Part shown: positions 8,195 through 16,017 of the stretch, in pieces
Layout: the number at the start of each line of letters is the position of its first letter
How positions within the stretch are numbered: position 1 is the stretch's first letter
Assembly (NCBI RefSeq): GCF_030271255.1
Contig: NZ_JASJOM010000010.1
Coordinates: forward strand, 106,718 to 170,717
Direction: 5' to 3'
Source: Peribacillus folii
GTDB taxonomy: Bacteria; Bacillota; Bacilli; Bacillales; DSM-1321
Length of the DNA: 64,000 nt
Translations under genes and position numbers: made by a program
Notes under the pieces: generated by a model
The model's input: only the letters and a program-made list of their open reading frames with translations
Databases searched by the model: none
Told to the model about the DNA's origin: nothing

Positions 8195-8619
8195 TAAACC
8201 AACCACCCTTTTAAATATGTTAGTTTACTTTCCAATTGATCAATGACGGCTTCTCCTTTTTCTAAAAGAGCATCCGCTTCATGGGCTATGGTGCCAACTG
8301 CACTCAAAGCTGTTTTCTCTATATTCAGCATTGTGATTTTTCCTTCGATTTTCTCCTGGTAGTCGTCATAATCAGCATGAATGATCGCAGACATGGTTTT
8401 GTACGCATCACTGCGGGCATCTTGGAAGTCATCGGCTCGATTTCCCGTCCAGCTTCCTGACAAATCCGGATGTATTATTTTCCTGATTTCTCCCAAGCAT
8501 ATATTTTGTTCTGCATTGATTTGTCGTTTAGCCTGCTCCAAGCGATTGATTTTTTCACTCACGTCGGACATTCCGCCCGAGATGGCCGAGTGAATCTCCC
8601 TTAAAGAATTTGCATGCAC
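8194..8619 (-). CDS. YwqH-like DUF5082 helical partner of LXG toxin
   Basis: 141 residues from a GTG at 8619 with GAGGTG eight bases upstream; an ATG at 8624 is in another frame. It is coiled-coil rich, with a WxG-like turn at SWTGNRADDF in the middle, as in WXG100-related proteins. Size and pattern match YwqH (DUF5082), the first gene of the B. subtilis ywqHIJKL LXG operon. It probably forms a helical bundle with its neighbour and the LXG domain for type VII export. It is the first gene of the four-gene unit; no type VII core genes are in the window, so the secretion apparatus must be encoded elsewhere. Confidence 0.78.
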   Translation of the reverse strand: MHANSLREIHSAISGGMSDVSEKINRLEQAKRQINAEQNICLGEIRKIIHPDLSGSWTGNRADDFQDARSDAYKTMSAIIHADYDDYQEKIEGKITMLNIEKTALSAVGTIAHEADALLEKGEAVIDQLESKLTYLKGWLV

Positions 8620-8805
8620 TTCATAATCACCTCAAAAAAGCATTCTCTATCATTGTCATATTTTTCATATTTTTTATTATAAGGATTATAGTCTTACAGT
8701 TAAATAGGGATAAATAAGCTATTTAAGCTAAGATGTCAGGATAATCATCCTATGTAAACGAAATAGAAATTTAGACTTTTTACCCCTATTTTTCCATTTT
8801 TAAAC

Positions 8806-8832
8806 ATAAAAAAAGAATGCAGTCAGCATCCT
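8806..8832 (-). terminator. Terminator after the peptidase remnant
   Basis: On the minus strand a short stem GGATGC / GCATTC is followed by eight T residues. Confidence 0.6.
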
Positions 8833-8885
8833 TCAAAACCCTCCTCCTTACTAAAATTCTTTCTCTTCAGCTAAATGAGTAGCTT

Positions 8886-9224
8886 TCACCTTTTTCCATG
8901 AGGCGGAAATGGTTTTTTCTTTTCGATTTTTGCTTGGTCATAGACAGCGGTGCCGACGATTTCAGCAACATCTTGAAGCTTTTCCTTAGAGATCTTATCA
9001 ATCGTATCATCAGGAGTATGATACCAAGGTTCTGAAGGACTGTGGATAAATAAGGCCGCGGGAATCCCAGCCTCGGCGAAGGATACATGGTCACTTCGGC
9101 CGCCTTGTCCATATGGAGCAGGCGGCCCATTCAGCCTGGTACTTGATGCCTGAGCCAGATTGGTCACAAGATTCATTTTGCCATCATTACTCAAAATCAC
9201 CAATCTCCCGCGTCCCTGCTTGTT
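8886..9224 (-). pseudogene. C-terminal remnant of an M28 aminopeptidase (YwaD-like)
   Basis: About 112 codons remain, bounded upstream by a TGA at 9225-9227. They encode the end of an M28 zinc aminopeptidase: LVTNLAQASSTRLNG, GGRSDHVSFAEAGIPAALF, PWYHTPDDTIDKISKEKL. The SDH and HTP residues are part of the metal/active-site region, but the N-terminal three quarters of a normal enzyme of roughly 450 residues, including the first metal ligands, are missing. The only start available is a TTG without a ribosome site. This is therefore a dead fragment left by a deletion, next to the LXG island boundary. Confidence 0.85.
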
Positions 9225-9456
9225 TCATAGTTTCATCCATCATTTCATACTAGCAAAAGTTATCTAAATAGGTAGGTTCATCCTTATTCAGTCAGGACGA
9301 AAGTAACCTTTTTTCCATATTGAAGAAAATCACAGGGATATCGAATTACACAGAAAGTACCACCAGCAGTATTTACATACGTTTACGGAGCAGTTGGATG
9401 AGGTTTGTATATTGCAGAACAATTAGTTCACCCTATACATAGGAGGTGTCAAAAAC

Positions 9457-9753
9457 ATGGACCAATTTGAAAAAGCCTATGAATCCTATAAACAGCAGGG
9501 TACACCGCAAGCAAATCAACCTGATTCAACGGGAAAAGAAGAAATCATCGCTGTCAGGAAAAATGATGATGACAATATCATCGCCATCAAGACGAACTCC
9601 GGCCGCGAACTTGACTACCCTACTGCCCTTTCCGAGGCGAAGGCAGGTCAGCTTGCCAATGTCGATGTCTTTCATAAATATGGACGTGACATATTGCGGA
9701 GTGAGCCTGATGGCATCAAAGAAAATAATCTCGACCAACTGCCGGAGTTTTAA
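9457..9753 (+). CDS. DUF3892 domain protein
   Basis: 98 residues with a strong ribosome site (AGGAGGTG) before the ATG. After a hydrophilic N-terminus of about 27 residues, the segment EEIIAVRKNDDDNIIAIKTNSGRELDY followed by ALSEAKAGQLANVDVF and the end SEPDGIKENNLDQLPEF is the DUF3892 pattern, a small beta-rich domain. The function is unknown; in Bacillus the family is small and cytoplasmic. A terminator follows directly, so it is a single-gene unit. Confidence 0.85.
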   Translation: MDQFEKAYESYKQQGTPQANQPDSTGKEEIIAVRKNDDDNIIAIKTNSGRELDYPTALSEAKAGQLANVDVFHKYGRDILRSEPDGIKENNLDQLPEF

Positions 9754-9762
9754 TGATTCGGG

Positions 9763-9789
9763 AAAGCTGCCTAAATGGGCAGCTTTTTA
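9763..9789 (+). terminator. Terminator of the DUF3892 gene
   Basis: Stem AGCTGCC / GGGCAGCT with loop TAAAT and a run of five T residues, 12 bases after the stop. Confidence 0.85.
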
Positions 9790-9811
9790 ATGGCTGATGA
9801 TTCCAAAACAC

Positions 9812-9841
9812 GAAAAAGAACCAGCACGGATGCCTGGTTCT
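9812..9841 (-). terminator. Terminator of the CBS-HEPN gene
   Basis: On the minus strand the stem AGAACCAG / CTGGTTCT is followed by TTTTTC. It touches the stop codon at 9841. Confidence 0.8.
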
Positions 9842-10653
9842 TACTTCTCGTACTGATAGGATTCGGATATTTCGAGCAGCTGGCCGCAGCATTCAACCAC
9901 TTCGATGATCTCCATCCAGGACATGTCCAGCCCCAATTCATTGGCATGCGATATCTTATCCCGTAATTTCCGGATCGCATTCGCATCCTTCCTCCCCTTA
10001 CTTTTTGAAGGGATTTGAAAAAAGCGCCTCATTTCCTGATCTTTATGGATAATATCGAACTTATCACTGATTTGCAAACACTCTATTATATTGATATCTT
10101 CATTTTTATCGATTCGGCGCCGATATAAGTCGGTCGCCTTTTCCAGACGTTCCTCGCTTATCATCGAGTGCCACCCGCCATCGCCGAATCGATGCAGAAT
10201 GATATCGCTCAGCCTCATTTCCAAGAGGGTGATATAGCCGAATATCAGCATCCTGATAGGCGGCTTTTGAAGGTCTGCATGGGTAATCAACTTTTTGATT
10301 GAATTATTCTCCAGCACGAACACCCTTGTTTTTTTCTTGAATATATGAAGAAGCTGAATCAAGGGGGTTGAGTCCGAAACAAGCTCCCTTGGTGAAAAGT
10401 GTCTCAAATACCTCGAAATCCTTCCTTCACCAAGCTCCTGCCTTTCAATATATCCGATGATGTCCCCTTGGTCTTGTACCGCCATGATATCGAAATTCTT
10501 TCTTTCCAGCGCATTACGTATATCCAGAGCTTCATCATTTTTGTGACAGGCTTCAAGCTCTTGAGCTATACTCTTGACCGTGATGTTTTCCTCATAAAGC
10601 GTTTTAAGACTAAGGTAGCTGCTATTGTTTTTTCGATGACTTCCGCTTAACAT
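9841..10653 (-). CDS. CBS-pair protein with C-terminal HEPN-like domain
   Basis: 270 residues; ATG with GGAG eight bases upstream. Residues about 20-130 read as two CBS-type repeats (ITVKSIAQEL..DIMAVQDQGDIIGYI and PRELVSDSTPLIQLLHIF..RVFVLENNSIKKLITHADL), domains that bind adenine nucleotides. Residues about 140-260 are all-helical, begin LLEMRLSDIIL..GGW and contain RDKISH (R231-x4-H236), the Rx4-6H motif of HEPN nucleases, in the Swt1/pEK499-like arrangement. HEPN domains often cut RNA in defence or toxin systems, so a nucleotide-gated RNase is possible but unproven; no nucleotidyltransferase or antitoxin partner is adjacent. Confidence 0.7.
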   Translation of the reverse strand: MLSGSHRKNNSSYLSLKTLYEENITVKSIAQELEACHKNDEALDIRNALERKNFDIMAVQDQGDIIGYIERQELGEGRISRYLRHFSPRELVSDSTPLIQLLHIFKKKTRVFVLENNSIKKLITHADLQKPPIRMLIFGYITLLEMRLSDIILHRFGDGGWHSMISEERLEKATDLYRRRIDKNEDINIIECLQISDKFDIIHKDQEMRRFFQIPSKSKGRKDANAIRKLRDKISHANELGLDMSWMEIIEVVECCGQLLEISESYQYEK

Positions 10654-10718
10654 CCTTCACGCTCCAATTAGGAAATTTATTCTTCCGCTAGAGTCATTTC
10701 TTCTGATGTGAATCCTTC

Positions 10719-11216
10719 CTATTCCAGCTCCCCGCTCATCTCTTCTTCCCAATCCTTGCACACATCAACCCAATCTTTAGATCCGGAATATTCAGATAAC
10801 TGCGATAGTGTAAGCTTTATGGCAGAATTGGTACTGCCGCAAGCGGGATATACCGACTCAAAGCGCTTCATCGATACATCGAGAAAAACATCCAGATCAT
10901 TCGCCAGCCCAAATGGACAAACGCCGCCGATAGCATGACCAGTCTGTTCGAGCACTTCATCAGGGGACAGCATCCTTGGTTTGAAACCGAATGACTGGCG
11001 AAATTTTTTATTATCTACTTTTGCATCACCGGCCGCTACGACCAAAATCGCCTTGTCACCTTCTCCCCTGAAGGATAGCGTCTTAGCGATCCGCGCAGGG
11101 ATAACCCCTATGGTATCCGCTGCCTCATACACCGTAGCGCTTGATGTTGCGAACTCCATCACTTCGCCTTCACGATTCCATTTCCCAAAATGTTGTTTGA
11201 CACTTTCGATTGACAT
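10719..11216 (-). CDS. ywhH: YbaK/EbsC-family aminoacyl-tRNA deacylase (YwhH-like)
   Basis: 165 residues, one complete YbaK/ProX-type domain. Family signatures are AADTIGVIPARIAKTLSFRG, ILVVAAGDAKVDNKKF (with the catalytic-type lysine), GHAIGGVCPFGL and FESVYPACGSTNSAIKLTL. Relatives hydrolyse mischarged tRNA in trans, such as Cys-tRNA(Pro) or Ala-tRNA(Pro), in the cytoplasm. The ATG follows GAGG at a good distance. The exact substrate cannot be told from sequence. It is transcribed toward the CBS-HEPN gene with a 65-bp gap, so the two may be cotranscribed. Confidence 0.88.
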   Translation of the reverse strand: MSIESVKQHFGKWNREGEVMEFATSSATVYEAADTIGVIPARIAKTLSFRGEGDKAILVVAAGDAKVDNKKFRQSFGFKPRMLSPDEVLEQTGHAIGGVCPFGLANDLDVFLDVSMKRFESVYPACGSTNSAIKLTLSQLSEYSGSKDWVDVCKDWEEEMSGELE

Positions 11217-11329
11217 GGTATCCTCATCCCTTCTACTTCTCTATGGAAATAATATCATCCCTCATTGCATGAATCAAAATCCATTCGGCCTTAACGGACC
11301 CTTACCATGCAATAACCATTCTTTACAAA

Positions 11330-11359
11330 TTGACGAAATGGGCAAATATGTACTACTAT
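11330..11359 (+). promoter_or_regulatory. Sigma-A promoter of queT
   Basis: TTGACG (11330-11335) and TACTAT (11354-11359), spacer 18 bp. It lies just ahead of the preQ1 riboswitch. Confidence 0.65.
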
Positions 11360-11381
11360 AAAGTTTCGGGCAAAAACCTAT

Positions 11382-11420
11382 ACGTGGTTCGTAACCATCC
11401 CACGATAAAAAACTAGGAGA
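11382..11420 (+). promoter_or_regulatory. PreQ1-I riboswitch overlapping the queT ribosome site
   Basis: The sequence CGTGGTTCGTAACCATCCCACG forms the P1 stem and loop, and it is followed by the A-rich tail ATAAAAAACTAGGAGA. This is the preQ1-I consensus, where the tail pairs into the loop as a pseudoknot. The Shine-Dalgarno AGGAGA (11415-11420) is directly at the pseudoknot, which suggests control of translation: preQ1 binding would hide the ribosome site of queT. Confidence 0.92.
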
Positions 11421-11427
11421 GAATAAA

Positions 11428-11913
11428 ATGAATAATCGTACCCTCGTGATAAGCGGGATCTTGGCTGCCTTATATGTGGCGGTCTCATTCGTGTTTCAGC
11501 CAATATCTTTTGGCGCGTACCAATTTCGGGTTCCTGAAATATTGAACCATCTGGTTGTATTCAATAAAAAATATATCTATGGCATCGTAGGCGGTGTATT
11601 CATATCGAATCTGCTTTTTTCACCTATGGTTCCATTTGATTTGATTTTTGGCGTGGGGCAATCGATAATCGCCTTGCTGCTGGTCATTTTTGTTTCACGT
11701 TACATCAAAGGTATTCATGGACGGATGATTGCAACGATTATCTTTTTCACGTTCACGATGTTCTTGATTGCAATAGAACTGAACCTTGCCTTTGGATTAC
11801 CATTCTGGTTAGGCTGGGGTACCACAGCCGTTGGTGAATTGGTTGTCCTTGTGGTTGGTGCGCCAATCATTTATGCAATGAACAAAAGAATTCAGTTTGA
11901 AAAGTGGCTTTAA
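11428..11913 (+). CDS. queT: Queuosine precursor transporter QueT (ECF S-component)
   Basis: 161 residues with about five membrane helices. N-terminal ISGILAALYVAVSFVFQPISFGAYQFRVPEIL and the GGVFISNLLFSP and GWGTTAVGELVV stretches fit the QueT family. QueT is the substrate-binding S-component of an energy-coupling-factor importer for queuosine precursors such as preQ1; the shared ECF ATPases would be encoded elsewhere. The preQ1-I riboswitch directly upstream independently supports the substrate. The gene has its own promoter and terminator. Confidence 0.94.
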   Translation: MNNRTLVISGILAALYVAVSFVFQPISFGAYQFRVPEILNHLVVFNKKYIYGIVGGVFISNLLFSPMVPFDLIFGVGQSIIALLLVIFVSRYIKGIHGRMIATIIFFTFTMFLIAIELNLAFGLPFWLGWGTTAVGELVVLVVGAPIIYAMNKRIQFEKWL

Positions 11914-11948
11914 AGGAATCTTCGCATCCTGAACCTACTATACTGTAA

Positions 11949-11982
11949 AAGAGCTGTCTGCATCTTGCGACAGCTCTTTTTT
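11949..11982 (+). terminator. Terminator of queT
   Basis: Stem GAGCTGTC / GACAGCTC with a ten-base loop, then a T-run. Confidence 0.85.
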
Positions 11983-12033
11983 CACCAATGAACCTAAAGC
12001 TGGTAAACTATTAGTAAGAATGGTGGTGACCCA

Positions 12034-12690
12034 TTGAAAAAAGTCTTGACCTTGCTAGTCCTGCTGGTAATTGCCATTTTCATTTTCACACATGCAGAAT
12101 TATTCAATTTAGTATGGAAAAGTGACTTGGATTCAGTCATTGGCATATTGAAGGAAAATCTTTCGCTCACCTTTTTGGTCACATTCGTATTGATGTTCGT
12201 CCAAAATTCATTTACAATCATCCCGTTAATCCTGCTCCTGACCATCAACGTCACAATATTCGGCTTCTTATATGGTTACCTCTGGAGTTGGTTCACAAGC
12301 GTAGCTGCATCAGCATTGATCTTTTATGCAGCAAGAAACTGGTTTCAAGAGCTTCTTTTAAAAAAGCTGGACAAAAAATGGCAAGAAAGTGTTGTGGAGC
12401 ATGGTTTCATGTACGTCTTTACCGGAAGGGTTTTTCCGCTTATCCCAACGAGCCTGATTAACTTGGCGGCAGGAGCCAGTTCGGTTACATTCAAGGATTT
12501 CTTATTGGCTACGACACTCGGCAATCTGATTTACTTTTTCTTTTTATCGCTAATTCCGTATGGTCTGCTAACTGTTGAGATGAACCAATATACATTGGCT
12601 GCCCTCGCACTGCTCTTTTCTTTATTTTTTATCATTTATAAACGGGTAAAAAAGAAAAAGAACCAGCGTCTTTTCAGAAAAAACAGGTGA
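12034..12690 (+). CDS. TVP38/TMEM64 (DedA-like) membrane protein
   Basis: 218 residues. The start is a TTG with GGTGGTGA just upstream; no better ATG exists in frame nearby. About five or six membrane segments surround the family core: NVTIFGFLYGYLWSWFTSVAASALIFYAARN (residues about 70-105) and FTGRVFPLIPTSLINLAAGASSVTFKDFLLATTLGN (about 130-165), with the characteristic arginine and the FxxFP-like re-entrant region. DedA-superfamily proteins include lipid scramblases and flippases; the role here is inferred only at superfamily level. The C-terminus is a lysine-rich tail. Single gene with a terminator at its stop. Confidence 0.88.
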   Translation: MKKVLTLLVLLVIAIFIFTHAELFNLVWKSDLDSVIGILKENLSLTFLVTFVLMFVQNSFTIIPLILLLTINVTIFGFLYGYLWSWFTSVAASALIFYAARNWFQELLLKKLDKKWQESVVEHGFMYVFTGRVFPLIPTSLINLAAGASSVTFKDFLLATTLGNLIYFFFLSLIPYGLLTVEMNQYTLAALALLFSLFFIIYKRVKKKKNQRLFRKNR

Positions 12691-12711
12691 CCGCCTCGGC
12701 TCCTGTTTTTT
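12678..12711 (+). terminator. Terminator overlapping the end of the TVP38-family gene
   Basis: Perfect stem AAAAAACAGG / CCTGTTTTTT with a 14-base loop that contains the stop codon. Confidence 0.75.
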
Positions 12712-12805
12712 TATTTATGAATGTGCATATATTTTTCTTCGATAGTTTGTTAAAATGTGTATGTAATTTTACCATTGCAATGTCTTAAAATCAGGGAGAA
12801 TCTCC

Positions 12806-14437
12806 ATGTCCAAGCGCTCCATCTTAAGTATATATATCCTTTTCGGGATACTTATGCTAGTCGTGTTCGACTATTTTTTAACGACAAATATCCAAAACAA
12901 AGAGGTCTTCATTCAGCTCCAAAGGGCAGAAGGCGTTTTTTTCCTTTTATCGATAGGCATGATCTTGTACCTTTACTTGGCTAAAAGAGAAGAATTCAAG
13001 CAATTAAAGGAAGCGGAGCAACGCCGCCGTACGCTTATTAATTCGATGGTCGATTTCGTTAACTTCAAGGATGGCGATGGTCGTTGGCTGGAATCGAATG
13101 CCTTCGGACTTAAACTATTCCAATTGGAGCATGTGGACTATAAAGGCAAAAAAGACAGCGAGCTGGCCGAATACACTGAATTTTACAAAGAGTCGTTGAT
13201 CTATTGCGAAGTTTCAGATGAGGAAACGTGGATGAAAGGGGAAATCACAAGGTGCGAGGAAATCATTCCCCTTCCAGATGGCCATCACAAAACTTTTGAT
13301 ACGATCAAGGTTCCCTTGTTCTTTGAAGATGGTACCCGAAAGGGCCTCGTTGTCATCGGCAGGGACATATCCGAAAGAGTTGCGGCAGAAAAACAATTAT
13401 TCGACAGTGAACAGCGTTATAAATCATTGTTCGAACACAACCCATATCCTATGCTGATGCTTGATTTAAACGGATTGATCACCACCGTCAATCCAAGGTT
13501 TGAAACGGTTACCGGCTTTCATCAAGAAGAAATTCACGGCTCCTCCTTCATTAATCTGGACTTTTCCCCGGAAGATGCAGAGCTGATTCGTACATCCTGC
13601 GACTATGTCGTGGAAAACCGTAAAGGAATCAAAAAAGGGAGAGATATACAATTCCTCACTAAATTCGGGAAGCCGATCCTGCTTTCTTGTACATTCGTCC
13701 CAATGATGATTGGCGATGAATTGGTCGGTATCATTACTTATGCCAAAGAAGTCACGCAAATACGGGAAACCGAAGCACGCTTAAGAAGAAGCGAAAAATT
13801 GTCAATAGTTGGCGAGCTGGCTGCAAGCGTTGCCCATGAAGTACGCAATCCACTTACTTCATTAAAGGGTTTCGTACAATTACTCAAAAAAAATGACCAT
13901 CCCCATGAACAATATTATTTGATCATGCTAAGTGAATTGGATCGAATCAATCTTATTGTAAGCGAGTTACTCGTTTTGGCAAAACCGCAGGAACTTCCTT
14001 TCAGCAAGCACCAAATCGTCGAACTGATGAATGAAGTGAAGATTTTGTTGGAGCCAGAAGCAGACTCCTTCTCCGCCCTCATCTCTATTTCAGTTAAAAA
14101 TGACATACCGCTGCTTTCTTGTGAGGGAAATCAGCTAAAGCAGGTATTCATAAACATGCTCAAGAATTCCATGGAGGCCGCTGCCGACCAAATATGGATT
14201 GACTTCGAGCATAAGAACAAAAACCTTTCGATTGTCATTAAGGATAATGGAAGCGGGATAGAAAAAAATCGCTTGAAGCATCTTGGAGAGCCTTTCTATT
14301 CTTCTAAAGAAAGAGGAACGGGCTTAGGTTTGACGGTCAGCTGCAGGATCATCGAGGCTCATAAAGGAAAGGTCCGTTTTAACAGCGAGCTAAATCACGG
14401 AACAGAGATCGAAATCATTTTACCTTACAAAGAGTAG
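12806..14437 (+). CDS. PAS-containing membrane sensor histidine kinase (sporulation-kinase type)
   Basis: 543 residues. Two N-terminal membrane helices (about residues 6-25 and 43-60) are followed by two PAS domains (about 75-195 and 205-325). A HisKA domain follows with the H-box SVAHEVRNPLTSLKGFVQLL (phospho-acceptor His344), then an HATPase domain with the N box NMLKNSMEAA, G1 DNGSG and G2 GTGLGL. The HisKA sequence is of the KinA-E type that feeds the Spo0A phosphorelay, which is known for the family and inferred here. There is no response regulator next to it, as usual for these orphan kinases. ATG preceded by GGGAGA. A terminator follows. Confidence 0.9.
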   Translation: MSKRSILSIYILFGILMLVVFDYFLTTNIQNKEVFIQLQRAEGVFFLLSIGMILYLYLAKREEFKQLKEAEQRRRTLINSMVDFVNFKDGDGRWLESNAFGLKLFQLEHVDYKGKKDSELAEYTEFYKESLIYCEVSDEETWMKGEITRCEEIIPLPDGHHKTFDTIKVPLFFEDGTRKGLVVIGRDISERVAAEKQLFDSEQRYKSLFEHNPYPMLMLDLNGLITTVNPRFETVTGFHQEEIHGSSFINLDFSPEDAELIRTSCDYVVENRKGIKKGRDIQFLTKFGKPILLSCTFVPMMIGDELVGIITYAKEVTQIRETEARLRRSEKLSIVGELAASVAHEVRNPLTSLKGFVQLLKKNDHPHEQYYLIMLSELDRINLIVSELLVLAKPQELPFSKHQIVELMNEVKILLEPEADSFSALISISVKNDIPLLSCEGNQLKQVFINMLKNSMEAAADQIWIDFEHKNKNLSIVIKDNGSGIEKNRLKHLGEPFYSSKERGTGLGLTVSCRIIEAHKGKVRFNSELNHGTEIEIILPYKE

Positions 14438-14467
14438 GACAAGCGTATGTACTTGTCCTTTTTTTGT
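14436..14467 (+). terminator. Terminator of the sensor kinase gene
   Basis: Stem AGGACAAG / CTTGTCCT followed by eight T residues; it begins at the stop codon. Confidence 0.88.
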
Positions 14468-14496
14468 TTAAAATCCCCATTCGAACCCCCATCCCA

Positions 14497-15738
14497 TTAA
14501 TCATCATCCATTTCCACTTTCAGATCCTTCTCGAAAACAAGCACGTAAGTACGCCGCTTACCTTCTTTTGAAACCGTAACGGAAATGGCTGTCTTGGCTT
14601 TATTCTTTAGCTTCACCGTTGCCCCGCTTTCGCCTTCATATTCGATGGTCACCCCATCTTCACCAGCAGCAGCGTGCAAATCCACTTCGGTGACATCATT
14701 ATCAACCTCAATATGGTATGTATGCTCATTCGAAGCAAAGGATTTATTCCACACTCCTGTTGATACTTTTAAACTGTTCAGTACTGGCGCTTCCTCCTTT
14801 TCTTCTGATTGCCCTGCTGCCGATACCTGATCTATGCCTGGATTCACTTTTTCGCTTGAGATATTATCAAGCTTTGCTTCCTTCACTGCTTGGCTTGCCT
14901 TGGTTGGTTTTATATCATTGATTGAATCAGCAGTGGAAGGGGTATTGGGTTTATTTTCTTCAGCCGAGGATGGCTTTTTGATGGCCGGTTGCTTTTGGCC
15001 TTTATCCTGATGCGACACATCCGTTTCCTGTTTCTTGGCATCAGCCCTTGTAATCGTTAGGGTGTATGTTCTTTCATCCCCATTTTCAGCGGTCACGTTA
15101 ATCTTCACAGCTGTCTCTCCTACCTGAAGCGGAACCATCACACCGCCTTTCGTTGCATCATTTTCATCAACGATAACATGAGCTTTACGGTCACTCAATG
15201 AAGGAGTTACCGTAACACTCTTAACTTGGTTTTCCACCGAAACATGATAAGATGACACATTGGGATCGAAAGCCAGCGAGCCCTGAGATAGACCGATAGA
15301 AGTTAAACGATTTTCACCACTTCCAGGCTTTTCGATTACTACGGTATAGGTAGCCGCCTCATTTGTTCCATCGCTGACAGTAATTTCAAACGTATTCATG
15401 CCTGTTTGAAGAAGCAAGTCCTTAACCACGCCATTTGTCAGCTTCGTACCATTCACCGAAATGACTGCATCCTTACTCGGACTCTCAACATGAAAGGTGA
15501 TCTTTTCTATATCATTCTCAATAGTTGCTCGATAGTCATGTACATCTTCTGCAAAATCTTGATTGAGTGAAACCCCTTCTATTTCTAGCTTTGAAAGAAT
15601 ATTTTGCGCATTAGCCTCTTCTTTAATGTTAGTTTCCTCGGCGTTTGCATCAGGCAAGTAAGTGAAAGCCCCTAATCCAATGAGAGAACCAGCTAAAATC
15701 ACCTTCATGCTTTTTCCCTTTATTCCTTGCTTAAGCAT
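14497..15738 (-). CDS. Secreted protein with three cadherin-like beta-sandwich domains
   Basis: 413 residues from the ATG at 15738, chosen for the AAGGGGGAT seven bases upstream; an in-frame ATG at 15768 has none. An N-terminal signal peptide (basic start, hydrophobic VILAGSLIGLGAF, then ANAEE) indicates export. Three repeats of about 90 residues follow (L..LEIEGVSLNQDFAEDVHDYRATI.., LTSIGLSQGSLAFDPNVSSYHVSV.., LNSLKVSTGVWNKSFASNEHTYHIEV..). Each ends in TYTVVIEK, RTYTLTITR or RTYVLVFEK, the cadherin-like (PF12733) pattern. A Ser/Lys/Pro-rich linker of about 90 residues separates domains two and three. No wall-anchor or enzyme domain is seen. It is probably a cell-surface or matrix protein of unknown partner. 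Confidence 0.82.
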   Translation of the reverse strand: MLKQGIKGKSMKVILAGSLIGLGAFTYLPDANAEETNIKEEANAQNILSKLEIEGVSLNQDFAEDVHDYRATIENDIEKITFHVESPSKDAVISVNGTKLTNGVVKDLLLQTGMNTFEITVSDGTNEAATYTVVIEKPGSGENRLTSIGLSQGSLAFDPNVSSYHVSVENQVKSVTVTPSLSDRKAHVIVDENDATKGGVMVPLQVGETAVKINVTAENGDERTYTLTITRADAKKQETDVSHQDKGQKQPAIKKPSSAEENKPNTPSTADSINDIKPTKASQAVKEAKLDNISSEKVNPGIDQVSAAGQSEEKEEAPVLNSLKVSTGVWNKSFASNEHTYHIEVDNDVTEVDLHAAAGEDGVTIEYEGESGATVKLKNKAKTAISVTVSKEGKRRTYVLVFEKDLKVEMDDD

Positions 15739-16017
15739 CCATATCCCCCTTATGGTTCCTGTCGTCATAATGAGGTCATAATACTAAAGATATCTTAATT
15801 ATTTCTTAATAGGCTGAATCATTCGGCCCTATCCATTGTCAATTTATCAATAGCATGTCTATAATATCTGGAGCTAGGCCACTCTAACATTATCGCTTTT
15901 TTATCCGCCAAACCTTGCAAACTGCCTTTGGATGCTTCATTTATTTTCACCGTTTTTTCACATTTTCCTTATATAATAAGCTTACATAACCTATTGAAAG
16001 GGTGATGGCGTTCCAAG

